55,426 nt of DNA from NCBI GenBank assembly GCA_036337945.1, contig JAYZDF010000047.1, forward strand, positions 1 through 55,426, read 5' to 3'. Positions 1 through 8,336 of the stretch are shown here, piece by piece. The notes beneath the pieces are model-generated. The model searched no databases and was not told the DNA's origin. It saw only the letters and a list, made by a program, of their open reading frames with translations. Position 1 is the stretch's first letter; each line of letters opens with the position of its first letter. The position numbers were made by a program, and so were the translations under genes. This stretch comes from JAYZDF01 sp036337945. GTDB taxonomy: Bacteria; Myxococcota; Kuafuiibacteriia; Kuafuiibacteriales; Kuafuiibacteriaceae.

Positions 1-3
1 TTT

Positions 4-1269
4 CTAGTACCGAAACTCGGTAGAGAACATAAACAATTGCCGAGTGAATGATCGGACCGCAATACCAGCCGCCGGGCTTGGCGCTTCAGTTCCTTCGAAG
101 CTTTGATCTAGGAATTGGTAAGTCAGACCAGCGTTCATAAACTTGAAGAACAAATATGAAACTCGAGCGCCAGCGATGGCCTGAGTTACAGGTTGCCCGG
201 AAGCAAATTCGCGCCATTCGTAGCTTGAGGTCAATGCCAGTGAAAGACGCTCAGCAACTTCAAACGAGCCATTCAAACGAGCGCGATTCGAAACATACGA
301 AAATTCGCGCAGAGAGTTATTGAGCATTCGGTCGAACCCAGCATCCAAACTCATTCCTTTCGCGAACATGTATCGCAGGGTCGCATTCGCAAGAGGGCTT
401 TGCTGAGCAAAGTTGCTGTCCTCGTTAAGCGTGTCACCATAGCCAGCATTTATGTTCGCAGACAATCGATTAGTGAGTTGTCCACGAAGACCAACCGTTA
501 GGTTGTATGGTGTGGCCTTTAGAGGCGTGTTGTTTCCAACATCTGTTCCATTCCAGCTACCAAAGTCCGCGTTGAGTACGACAGCTGTTCGCGGAAGAAA
601 CTTCAGTTTGGCTTCAAAGCGACCTACGTGACGCTCTTCTTCACCCAGCTCAGAATAGTTGGTGATGTTCATGTTGTAGCCAACTCGGAACTCGAGAGCA
701 CCGCCGCCTGGTCGCAAAACAAATGTAGGTGCAGCAATCAAATTCACTGCGGGGTTCAACAGCTCGTCGGCACCGAGGTCAGTCAGTAGACGAACTGAGT
801 TTGTGGTCGAACCGTCTGCACTCGCCGAAGGTGGTGCAAGAATTTCGGTCGGCGTTGCAACTACGCTTCCGTCAATTTCGAAACCGAGGATGGAGTTGCT
901 ACCGCCGCCACGAATAGAAAAGCCTGCGAAACCACCAACACAAGTGGTCGAACCGTCACCAGCTTCTCTCCCGCAAGGCGCGGTACCGTCTACAAATTGG
1001 TCGATATTGATACCGCCGTTGAGTCCGAAACTAAACGCGGAACCGGGTACACTCACGGAAATGGTCGGCGAAAACCGAGTCTTGACTCCTTCAAGTTCGG
1101 CCCCGGCTTGTCCCCGAGTCGCATTGCTATCATATGCAATGCCTACATGTAGATTGGTGTGAAGTTTGGATTTTTCACCTAAAGGAAATCCGAGTGACGT
1201 GTCGTCGGCAAAACTAACAGCACTCGACATCGTAAGCGATGCAATAATAATCGTACTTAGATATTTCAT
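4..1269 (-). CDS. Outer-membrane beta-barrel protein, function unknown
   Basis: A 421-residue secreted protein. The ATG at 1269 opens directly onto a signal peptide (MKYLSTIIIASL, cleavage near SFA-DD). A GTG at 1305 would add 12 residues and overlap the upstream gene by 11 bases; neither start has a clear ribosome binding site. The mature part alternates polar and hydrophobic residues in short strands with Gly/Asn turns and ends in an aromatic residue (EFRY), as outer-membrane barrels do. A segment near residues 95-120 carries two cysteines. It is the last gene of a three-gene unit with a FecR-type anti-sigma protein and a small secreted protein, so it may be the outer-membrane member of that assembly (inference). 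I cannot assign a named family or a substrate. Confidence 0.8.
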   Translation of the reverse strand: MKYLSTIIIASLTMSSAVSFADDTSLGFPLGEKSKLHTNLHVGIAYDSNATRGQAGAELEGVKTRFSPTISVSVPGSAFSFGLNGGINIDQFVDGTAPCGREAGDGSTTCVGGFAGFSIRGGGSNSILGFEIDGSVVATPTEILAPPSASADGSTTNSVRLLTDLGADELLNPAVNLIAAPTFVLRPGGGALEFRVGYNMNITNYSELGEEERHVGRFEAKLKFLPRTAVVLNADFGSWNGTDVGNNTPLKATPYNLTVGLRGQLTNRLSANINAGYGDTLNEDSNFAQQSPLANATLRYMFAKGMSLDAGFDRMLNNSLREFSYVSNRARLNGSFEVAERLSLALTSSYEWREFASGQPVTQAIAGARVSYLFFKFMNAGLTYQFLDQSFEGTEAPSPAAGIAVRSFTRQLFMFSTEFRY

Positions 1270-1294
1270 AACGTTGTGTAAAACCTGCTTCGAT

Positions 1295-1942
1295 TTAGGA
1301 GCCACTGGCCACTTGAGGAACGATAGGTGCCGATGGTGGCGGTGGCACCACAGTTGGGTCCATCGATTGCAGCTCAGCTGACTTTTCTACGACCACTTCA
1401 ACCTCGGTGTCACCGGTATAAACGGTCGCTTCACCGACACACTTGTCGGTTTCAGTCCGCCGTACCAAGGTTCGCTGGTAAGCAACCGCAAGCGTTGAAT
1501 ACTGAAAGTTGATCGCTTTTTCGTTTGGCGTAGCTGCTGCGAACTCTTCAAACATCTTGAGCGATGCTTGCTCACCAATCTTCAGAAGGCCCTTTATCTG
1601 CGTTAGCTTTTCGTTTACGCAATTCAACTTGACAATGTCGCGACTCGAACGAGCTTCGTTCAGTAGATCAAGTGCGTGTAAGCGAGCTTTTCGCATCTCT
1701 GTAAGCATGCTGTCGCTGCGCTTCTTCTTCTCATCGAAGGTTAGCTTTGCCGCTCGGGCCGCAATCGCGGCTTCAACCTGGTCACCTTTTTTCGCGGTCT
1801 TTGGGATCGACTTCGTCGAATCCGCGGACTGCGCAAAAGCTGACGCAGGGGCAAGAATAGTTGCTGATAAAATAATTGAGGCCCACCTCATGGCAGCCCG
1901 TGTGTAAGTCGGTTCAATACCCGTGTCAAATTGATAAACCAT
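1295..1942 (-). CDS. Secreted helical protein of unknown function
   Basis: A 215-residue protein between a FecR-domain gene and an outer-membrane barrel. The ATG at 1942 has an AGGTGA ribosome binding site six bases upstream and lies five bases past the stop of the preceding gene, so translation is probably coupled; a GTG at 1951 and an ATG at 1891 are alternatives. From the ATG at 1891 the protein starts with a clean signal peptide (MRWASIILSATILAP, cleavage after AFA). The body is rich in Lys, Glu and Ala and predicted helical, with single cysteines near the middle and in the second half. The C-terminus is a Pro-rich tail with a run of four prolines. No family recognised; export to the periplasm is the only safe inference. 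Confidence 0.75.
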   Translation of the reverse strand: MVYQFDTGIEPTYTRAAMRWASIILSATILAPASAFAQSADSTKSIPKTAKKGDQVEAAIAARAAKLTFDEKKKRSDSMLTEMRKARLHALDLLNEARSSRDIVKLNCVNEKLTQIKGLLKIGEQASLKMFEEFAAATPNEKAINFQYSTLAVAYQRTLVRRTETDKCVGEATVYTGDTEVEVVVEKSAELQSMDPTVVPPPPSAPIVPQVASGS

Positions 1943-1947
1943 TATAT

Positions 1948-3363
1948 TCACCTACTTTTCCCGCGGTCATTTTGACCGGTTTTTAATAATTCTAACAGCC
2001 TTGTGACCTCAGAATTTCGAATAACTGAGTCTCTATTTTGCCTAAGCGCCGCCAAATCGTTTTTCGCGAGTTCCGTCTGCCCAATTTCGATCGCGCATTC
2101 TGCCCGAGCAAGTCGAGTGGGGTCAGAAAATATCGGGCTCTTATTCGCAACGACCAAGGCCTTCGATAGGTACGGCATCGCTGCTGCACAATCGCCCAGC
2201 AGCTCTTTATGGATGAATCCAAGTTTACGATTAAGTTCATAACGCTGCATCGGGTCAGATGCCTGTTGAAACGCTTTTTCGCAATAAATCCGGGCATCTG
2301 TGCCTTGTTGTCGCTCGATATATGTATCGCACAGGTAATGCAGAGCTTCTTGATGCTCCGGCGCCTGAATCGGATAGGCGGACACCCAGCGTAGAGCGAT
2401 TTCTTCCGTTAGCGAATGCTTTGTCGGCGAAATCGGTGGGCCATTCATCGGAGGAGGAATCACCTCGACCTGAGTGTCACGTTCGCGCCTCACTTGCTCC
2501 TCGGCTAGGTTACGATTCAGATCAAAACCGGGTTTACCCTCTTTTTGCGCGATTCTGCCCGAAGGCCTAATTGTAACATCGGTACGCTGACCATTTTTAA
2601 TCGTCTTCACCGAATTTAGAGGCGCGGTGATCACAACTTCTCCGTCAGCCACCTCTACGGTCAGGCGCTCGGCAAGATTTCGAAGACGAAAATCCCTGGA
2701 GCGAGCGACTGCTGTAAAGCCCTCAGTCTTAAGAGCTAGATTTTGGGCCTGGTTTGTTTCCTCGATAATTTCGCGGACATGAAGCTCCCCCGTTTGAAAT
2801 CGAAGTATCGTATCAGCAGCCACATCGGGTTCGTCTTTCGAAAAGTTATAGGGAGCCGTCCCTGAAACCAGGAAAACGCGCTCATCAACCTTTACGGTGT
2901 TGTACTTTAGCGACGAGGCAGAATCCGTCTGACCGTAAGGGCTCACGGGACTCGATGTTGCTATCGACTGAGATTTTGAAGAATAAGACGGTCCTTCCGA
3001 TGGAAGGTCCCGCGAAATCCAAAACAGTAGTAAAAGAGCTGTTGCGACAGAAGCCCACGAAAATATTGAGAAAACTGGCCGAGAGAGCCAGGAAGCAACC
3101 GAGGACTCTTGCTCTGTCTCCAGTCGATTTATCAAGCGATTCTCCATCGCCTGCCATTGAAACTCATTGAAATCGGGCTCTGTGGGCCGCGCGAGAAGTT
3201 CAAGGCCATCCTGAATCCAAGCCAATTGCCGAGCACAATCCGGGCAAGACTCTAAATGGCTACGAAGGGCCTTCGCTTCTTGCTCAGTGCACTCAGAACG
3301 AGCCAGTGCGTGCAGTTCGGCCAACTCAGGATGCTCGCTCGCTTTGTTTGCAGTCCAGCCCAT
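1948..3363 (-). CDS. Anti-sigma-type zinc-finger protein with FecR domain and C-terminal TPR region
   Basis: A 471-residue membrane protein from the ATG at 3363; an in-frame TTG at 3393 is a less likely start. The N-terminus has a zf-HC2-like anti-sigma zinc finger (HLESCPDC, His36, Cys40, Cys43, with Cys25 before it). One membrane segment follows near residues 100-118 (a WASVATALLLLFWI stretch). A FecR-like region comes next, with phrases such as RFQTGELHVRE and VEVADGEVVITAP, then a Pro-rich linker and a helical TPR-like C-terminus. FecR proteins normally pass a signal from an outer-membrane protein to an ECF sigma factor, but no sigma gene is adjacent. The downstream secreted protein and barrel are probable partners (inference). 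Confidence 0.82.
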   Translation of the reverse strand: MGWTANKASEHPELAELHALARSECTEQEAKALRSHLESCPDCARQLAWIQDGLELLARPTEPDFNEFQWQAMENRLINRLETEQESSVASWLSRPVFSIFSWASVATALLLLFWISRDLPSEGPSYSSKSQSIATSSPVSPYGQTDSASSLKYNTVKVDERVFLVSGTAPYNFSKDEPDVAADTILRFQTGELHVREIIEETNQAQNLALKTEGFTAVARSRDFRLRNLAERLTVEVADGEVVITAPLNSVKTIKNGQRTDVTIRPSGRIAQKEGKPGFDLNRNLAEEQVRRERDTQVEVIPPPMNGPPISPTKHSLTEEIALRWVSAYPIQAPEHQEALHYLCDTYIERQQGTDARIYCEKAFQQASDPMQRYELNRKLGFIHKELLGDCAAAMPYLSKALVVANKSPIFSDPTRLARAECAIEIGQTELAKNDLAALRQNRDSVIRNSEVTRLLELLKTGQNDRGKSR

Positions 3364-3436
3364 CGGTAGATATGTGCCCTCTCCTATCGACAAAATTCAA
3401 AGAAAACGCGGAATTTTCCGGTTTTTTTGGCCCAAG

Positions 3437-4018
3437 CTAAGCTTGCTTCGTCAGTTTTCCGTCGACAAGCTCATAGTGTCGACCGCAAGAGCAGGAAATT
3501 GATTGTTCATCGAGTTCCATACCGCCAAGTTTCTTCCCACATTCACACATCCACCCGATTTGTCGGGCCGGATTGCCGACGACCAAAGCATGGTCAGGGA
3601 CATCATGAATGACCACACTGCCCGCGCCTACAAAAGAACTCTTCCCGATCTCGACGCCGCAAACGATCGTAGCATTGGCACCAATAGATGAACCAACCCG
3701 AACCTTTGTTGTGAGGAATTCGTCCGGGTCCTTCTTGAAGGCCGCGCGAGGATTCATATCGTTGGTGAAGACAGCATTCGGTCCAAGAAAAACCTGATCC
3801 TCCACGGTCACTTTGTCCCAGACCAAAACATTGTTTTTTACTGTTACGCCATTTCCCAGGATGGCTCCAGATTCAATAAATGCCCCGCCACAAATATTGC
3901 AGCCTTCTCCGACAACTGCGTTTTTCATGACGTGCGCAAAAGCCCATATTCGAGTTCCTTTACCAACTTGACTACTTTCACAAAGGCCTTGTGGATGTAC
4001 AAATACTTCGACGCTCAT
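3437..4018 (-). CDS. Left-handed beta-helix N-acetyltransferase (WbpD/WlbB-like)
   Basis: A 193-residue sugar N-acetyltransferase. It begins MSVEVFVHPQG; an in-frame TTG at 4054 would add 12 residues. The hexapeptide-repeat region runs from about residue 10 to 150 with repeats such as VGEGCNIC, ILGNGVTVKNNV, GSSIGANATI and GAGSVVI, which form a left-handed beta-helix using acetyl-CoA. The motif FTNDMNPRA is typical of WbpD-like enzymes that acetylate UDP-3-amino sugars for surface polysaccharide. A C-terminal cysteine pair arrangement (CEC-G and CSC-G-RHY) looks like the small metal-binding tail often seen in this family. Neighbouring genes are glycerol kinase and a FecR protein, not a sugar operon, so the exact substrate is uncertain. 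Confidence 0.85.
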   Translation of the reverse strand: MSVEVFVHPQGLCESSQVGKGTRIWAFAHVMKNAVVGEGCNICGGAFIESGAILGNGVTVKNNVLVWDKVTVEDQVFLGPNAVFTNDMNPRAAFKKDPDEFLTTKVRVGSSIGANATIVCGVEIGKSSFVGAGSVVIHDVPDHALVVGNPARQIGWMCECGKKLGGMELDEQSISCSCGRHYELVDGKLTKQA

Positions 4019-4069
4019 GAACGAGAAGGTGTGCTCTTTCGCAGCTTCAGGCAAGCGTTTCTTACACGC

Positions 4070-5554
4070 TTATGCTTTCGATACAGCTCGATTCCATTTT
4101 GTAATTAGTGATTCAGTGTCGCTTCCTTCTTCGGGCTCAAATCGACGGTCTTCTTGCCAAGCAGCGGTAATTTCATCCGAAGAATTAAACAGACCAACAC
4201 CAAGACCTGCCAAGAACGCAGCACCCGCTGCGGTAGTTTCGAGCATTTTTGGCCGCACAACTGTTTGGCCATTGAGGTTCGATTGAATCTGCATCAATAA
4301 ATTATTGGCCGCCGCGCCGCCGTCGACTCGAATGTCACCCAATTGTCCAACATCTTGCTTCATCGCATTCAAGACTTCGTAACACTGAAGCGCGATTCCT
4401 TCGAGAGTTGCCCGGGCCAAGTGCGCACGCGTCGTATCTCGGGTGAGTCCAGAGATGAGACCTCGAGCATCCGCTCGCCAATGCGGCGCACCCAAGCCCG
4501 TCAAAGCAGGAACAAATACAACATCGCCTGAGTTCTCAACTTGTTTAGCCAGGTTTTCAATATCAGGAGCACTTTCGAATAATTCGAGCCCATCTCTCAG
4601 CCATTGCACCGAAGCGCCAGCGCAGAAAACGGCGCCTTCAACGGCGTAATGCATGGGTGCATCAGGTCCCAGTTTCCATGCTGCAGTCGTGAGCAGGCCG
4701 TGATTGGAATATTTGATTTCTTCGCCCGTGTTCATAAGAAGGAAGGCACCTGTGCCATAAGTACACTTTGCATCACCCGGCGAAAAACATGCCTGCCCAA
4801 AGAGTGCAGACTGCTGGTCTCCAGCCATACCGGCAATGGGAATTCCATCTGGCAACCCAGGAATAGCTCGTGTTTCACCATAAACTTCAGCGGACGAACG
4901 AATCTCAGGCAAAATTTGCACGGGAATATTTAGCCAAGTCGCCAGCTCATCATCGTATTGCCCAGTTTCGAGATTAAACAACATGGTTCTCGAGGCATTA
5001 GACACGTCCGTGACATGCGCTTGCCCGCCAGTGAGACGCCACACTAAAAACGAATCAATGGTTCCCGCGGCAATCTCACCCGCTTGAGCACGCTTTCGAG
5101 CCTCTGGGACATGATCAAGAAGCCATTCTATCTTGGTCCCCGAAAAATAAGGATCCAGGACTAGACCGGTTTTTCTTCTGATCTTTTCCGCCTTGTCTTG
5201 CTCTGCACGAAGCGCATCACAACGGTCGGCCGTTCGACGACACTGCCAAACGATTGCGTTATGCAAAGGTCGCCCATCGGCTCGATCCCATAGGCCGACA
5301 GTCTCTCGTTGGTTGGTTATGCCAATCGCTGCAATCCGATCGGCGGAAACTTCCGGCCTTGCCAGCACAGCACCGAGGGTTTGCACGGTAGAACTCCAGA
5401 TGTCTTCTAGGTCATGCTCCACCCATCCTGGTTTAGGAAAAATCTGTCTAAACTCCTGATTTTCTTTAGCAATCACATTTAGATTTCGGTCAACAGCCAC
5501 TACGGTCGTCCCGGTTGTTCCTTGGTCAATAGCGAGTACGATGTCCTTGGTCAT
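4070..5554 (-). CDS. glpK: Glycerol kinase
   Basis: A 494-residue FGGY-family kinase of the usual GlpK length. It phosphorylates glycerol with ATP to sn-glycerol 3-phosphate in the cytoplasm. Seen directly: the N-terminal phosphate-binding motif IDQGTTGTT, the PKPGWVEHD segment that is near invariant in glycerol kinases, the ITNQRET motif, AGDQQSALFGQ in the second domain, and RVDGGAAANNLLMQ near the C-terminus. GlpK-specific motifs favour glycerol over other sugars of the FGGY family. No glpF or glpD is adjacent. The gene is divergent from a lipoprotein gene, leaving only about 40 bases for both promoters. The acetyltransferase gene 51 bases downstream may share the transcript. Confidence 0.97.
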   Translation of the reverse strand: MTKDIVLAIDQGTTGTTVVAVDRNLNVIAKENQEFRQIFPKPGWVEHDLEDIWSSTVQTLGAVLARPEVSADRIAAIGITNQRETVGLWDRADGRPLHNAIVWQCRRTADRCDALRAEQDKAEKIRRKTGLVLDPYFSGTKIEWLLDHVPEARKRAQAGEIAAGTIDSFLVWRLTGGQAHVTDVSNASRTMLFNLETGQYDDELATWLNIPVQILPEIRSSAEVYGETRAIPGLPDGIPIAGMAGDQQSALFGQACFSPGDAKCTYGTGAFLLMNTGEEIKYSNHGLLTTAAWKLGPDAPMHYAVEGAVFCAGASVQWLRDGLELFESAPDIENLAKQVENSGDVVFVPALTGLGAPHWRADARGLISGLTRDTTRAHLARATLEGIALQCYEVLNAMKQDVGQLGDIRVDGGAAANNLLMQIQSNLNGQTVVRPKMLETTAAGAAFLAGLGVGLFNSSDEITAAWQEDRRFEPEEGSDTESLITKWNRAVSKA

Positions 5555-5595
5555 AAGTGTGCGCGTTGTATCACAACCTGCTAGGGTTCTCTACG

Positions 5596-6786
5596 GTGGC
5601 CAAAAAAGTCTCATCAATGTTTTTTTCGCCGGCCCGCTTTTTCGCCCTCTGTTGTTCAATTTTCGGAGCGGCTTGCTCTTCTCCCGCGGGTAACGACGGA
5701 TCCGAAATTCTCGTTCCCTATGAACAGTTGGGAGGAAATATTGCTTTCTCCACCTTCGCGATCAGTGGCTCTAATGGGTACGACTTATACATCGTACCCG
5801 TACCGGACCTCAGTGCAAATCCAGTCCTTGCTCCACTCAGAATCACGGACACGCCAGGGAACGAATGGCAACCGACCGTTGCTCGCAATGGTGCAGGCAT
5901 GGCTTTCGTAAAGGACGGAAATATTCACGTCATCACGAGTAGCGGTCGAATCAGACAAATTTCCGATAATGGCGGCAGTGGGCTCATCGACTCCTTGCCT
6001 GCGGTGTCGGCCGATGCGCGATCAGTGGCGTGGGTAAGAGAAGACTCGACCAGCCCAATTGGGAACACAGGATTTTTCGAAACCTACATAATGATGGCGG
6101 ACTTTGATGGGTCAAACATTCGTGAAGTCGCACCTGAAAGCGGGATCATTCAAGACACGCCAACGTTTGATCCGGCCCCAGGTAGCAACCGCCTTGCTTG
6201 GAGTGAATTCGATGCCAATTCGTTACTTGGCGCAAATGGCCCGTCAGTCTACGGCGTGCGAATTTTTGATTATCTTAACACCACCAGTTCGTATCCTTGC
6301 AGAGCAGAAAGCGGCCAAACTCCAGGTATCGAAACCTTACCCGTTCGAGATAGCCTGCCTTCGTATCGATGCTTTGGACAACATCTTACCTGGGCGACAA
6401 ACGACGTGCTCGTCTTATCTCAAGACATGCTTGAGATTTCTCTGAGTAAGAACTCTCTCGACTCTGTCTGGTCATCTGTCATCCAGGGAGTTCAACAGCA
6501 ACAAACCGGTATTCCTGATATCGCAGCAAACCGGTTCGGCTTCTTTCCTCGGTTTCCACTTTCTGCGAGCTACGCAGCTGATACAAGTGTGATGGTATTT
6601 GACGGCTATGTGAGTGAGATCGACGGGAATAATCCTACGCTTGCAATTTATATTGCACCGCCAACAGGAAACGTCCCGCAAAGACTTAAAATCGCCGGCT
6701 ATACTACAGATATTGATACGACAAATACCGCTGACTATCTCTTTTCAGTGGCTACACCGACAATTATCCCATTTTTTATTCCATAG
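5596..6786 (+). CDS. Lipoprotein with TolB/WD40-like beta-propeller
   Basis: A roughly 396-residue outer-membrane or periplasmic lipoprotein. The GTG at 5596 has AGGG nine bases upstream and gives a KK-containing n-region; the ATG at 5617 is the other candidate, and both lead into the lipobox FGAAC. The mature protein contains repeated beta-propeller-like blades of the TolB/PD40 type, for example DTPGNEWQPTVARNGAGMAF, SLPAVSADARSVAWV and DTPTFDPAPGSNRLAWSE. Such propellers usually mediate protein contacts. Two further cysteines flank the middle (YPCRAE and YRCFGQ) and may form a disulfide. It is followed after 20 bases by the hybrid histidine kinase gene, so it may be part of that signalling unit (inference). 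Confidence 0.8.
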   Translation: MAKKVSSMFFSPARFFALCCSIFGAACSSPAGNDGSEILVPYEQLGGNIAFSTFAISGSNGYDLYIVPVPDLSANPVLAPLRITDTPGNEWQPTVARNGAGMAFVKDGNIHVITSSGRIRQISDNGGSGLIDSLPAVSADARSVAWVREDSTSPIGNTGFFETYIMMADFDGSNIREVAPESGIIQDTPTFDPAPGSNRLAWSEFDANSLLGANGPSVYGVRIFDYLNTTSSYPCRAESGQTPGIETLPVRDSLPSYRCFGQHLTWATNDVLVLSQDMLEISLSKNSLDSVWSSVIQGVQQQQTGIPDIAANRFGFFPRFPLSASYAADTSVMVFDGYVSEIDGNNPTLAIYIAPPTGNVPQRLKIAGYTTDIDTTNTADYLFSVATPTIIPFFIP

Positions 6787-6806
6787 CGGATCTTATTGAG
6801 CCGCAT

Positions 6807-8327
6807 ATGAATCACTCCTTCTTTATCTATCTTCTCAGCCACGACAAGGAGTTTTCAGAACAGCTGCATGAAGCCATCTCTGACGAGAGAAAAGCGGAGT
6901 TAGTGAGCTGCGTAAATCTAAGCACACTGTCACAGCACCTTGGGCAACATGAGAACTTCCAGAATGTCATTGTTTTTGTAGATGAAAAATACGCTTCTGA
7001 TTCGGAGGGGTTTTTCTCCGAACAAATCCAAGAGGATGTTCTCTTCGTGTTCTTACATAGCGACGCAGAGACAACTACCTATGATGCTGCAAGGGTTGCT
7101 AAAAATATACATCGCCTAAAAGGTGAGAACACTGGTCACCTTGTAACACTCCTTGAATTAATGAAGGCCCGCTCTATTTATAGTGGTTCAAACGGCAAGC
7201 CAATCTTCTCGACTACTCCTCGTAAGATGAACCAAGAACTTCTTTCGCTCGGAGCTAATGCAGCGTCGGTTGCTCACGACTTCAACAACATATTGACCAC
7301 AATCCTAGGACGGACCCAAATGCTCTTGCTGGAGGCAACAAACCAGCAATCGTTAAGAAATCTGGAGAGCATAGAAAGAACAGCTCGAGATGGCGTAAAT
7401 GTAGTGAATCAAATCATGCGATTTCTTAGCGTGAGCGAGGAACAAAACTTGGTCGAAGAGGAGGTAAATTCCGTGGTCTCCAACGCGGTTTCTATGGTGA
7501 AAGAAAGTGCGCGTTTTGCGGAGACTCCCGGGATCAATTGTGAAGTGTTTCTCTGCTCATCTACTCTTGTGAAGCTAGATCCAACGATGTTCACGCAAGT
7601 ATTAATGAACATAATGTTCAATAGCGTAGATGCTATGCCCCATGGTGGAAACTTGAAAATTGAAGTCACAAGAGACAAGCGCTCTGTAATTATTCAAGTT
7701 CAAGACAATGGTAACGGCATAAATAAAGAAGATTTAGAGAAAGTATTTGAGCCGTTTTATTCCTCAAAGGGGACGAAAGGCACTGGCTTGGGATTGAGCA
7801 CGTCCAGACGAATTGTCTCACAGTACGGTGGAACCATGCGGATTATGTCCGAAAAGAGTGAAGGCACAACAGTCATTATCACTCTCCCAATTGTTGAAAA
7901 CACTGATGTTATGCAACAAAATCAATTGAGCGAGTCCGTTCAATCGAACCAGCAAAAATCCGCGCAAATCCTTGTGGTCGATGACGATGAGTCAATTTTG
8001 GATATTCTTGCCGAAATTTTGCGTACAAGTCACCACACTGTAATCACCGCTCAATCAGCTGATGAAGGTCTAAAAAAGTTCGAAAATGAACACTTTGATG
8101 TCGTTTTTACAGATCTAGATATGCCGGGCAAATCTGGCTTAGAGCTTGCAAATGCCATTCGTAAGCTCGGCTCCGACGCACCGATCGCATTTATTACGGG
8201 CTGGGGGACTAGCTTGGATCCAAAGCGCGTGGAACACTTAGGCGTGTCTAGAACTTTTCCCAAGCCATTCAAAGCTGCTCAGGTGCTAGACTGGGTCGCT
8301 ATGGCTGTGACAAACTCGGGGCTGTAA
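6807..8327 (+). CDS. Hybrid histidine kinase with C-terminal receiver domain
   Basis: A 506-residue soluble two-component protein with no membrane segment. Residues 1-125 have the alternating beta/alpha look of a receiver-like domain but lack clear receiver motifs, so this part may be a degenerate receiver (inference). The HisKA H-box is SVAHDFNNILTT with His157. The ATP-binding domain shows the N-box MFNSVDAMPHGG, DNGNGI, FEPFYSSK and GTGLGLS. A canonical receiver follows: VVDDDES, phospho-acceptor Asp436 in FTDLDMPGKSG, and PKPF. The AHDFNN H-box with FEPFYSSK is typical of NtrB-like kinases of deltaproteobacteria. It lies 20 bases after a lipoprotein gene and nine before a Ser/Thr kinase gene, so the two phosphorylation systems are probably co-expressed. 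Confidence 0.92.
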   Translation: MNHSFFIYLLSHDKEFSEQLHEAISDERKAELVSCVNLSTLSQHLGQHENFQNVIVFVDEKYASDSEGFFSEQIQEDVLFVFLHSDAETTTYDAARVAKNIHRLKGENTGHLVTLLELMKARSIYSGSNGKPIFSTTPRKMNQELLSLGANAASVAHDFNNILTTILGRTQMLLLEATNQQSLRNLESIERTARDGVNVVNQIMRFLSVSEEQNLVEEEVNSVVSNAVSMVKESARFAETPGINCEVFLCSSTLVKLDPTMFTQVLMNIMFNSVDAMPHGGNLKIEVTRDKRSVIIQVQDNGNGINKEDLEKVFEPFYSSKGTKGTGLGLSTSRRIVSQYGGTMRIMSEKSEGTTVIITLPIVENTDVMQQNQLSESVQSNQQKSAQILVVDDDESILDILAEILRTSHHTVITAQSADEGLKKFENEHFDVVFTDLDMPGKSGLELANAIRKLGSDAPIAFITGWGTSLDPKRVEHLGVSRTFPKPFKAAQVLDWVAMAVTNSGL

Positions 8328-8336
8328 AGGAACCGT

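Noticed and set aside
729..1162. Open frames on the plus strand inside the barrel gene
   Set aside because: Shadows of the minus-strand gene; no signal, motif or ribosome binding site.
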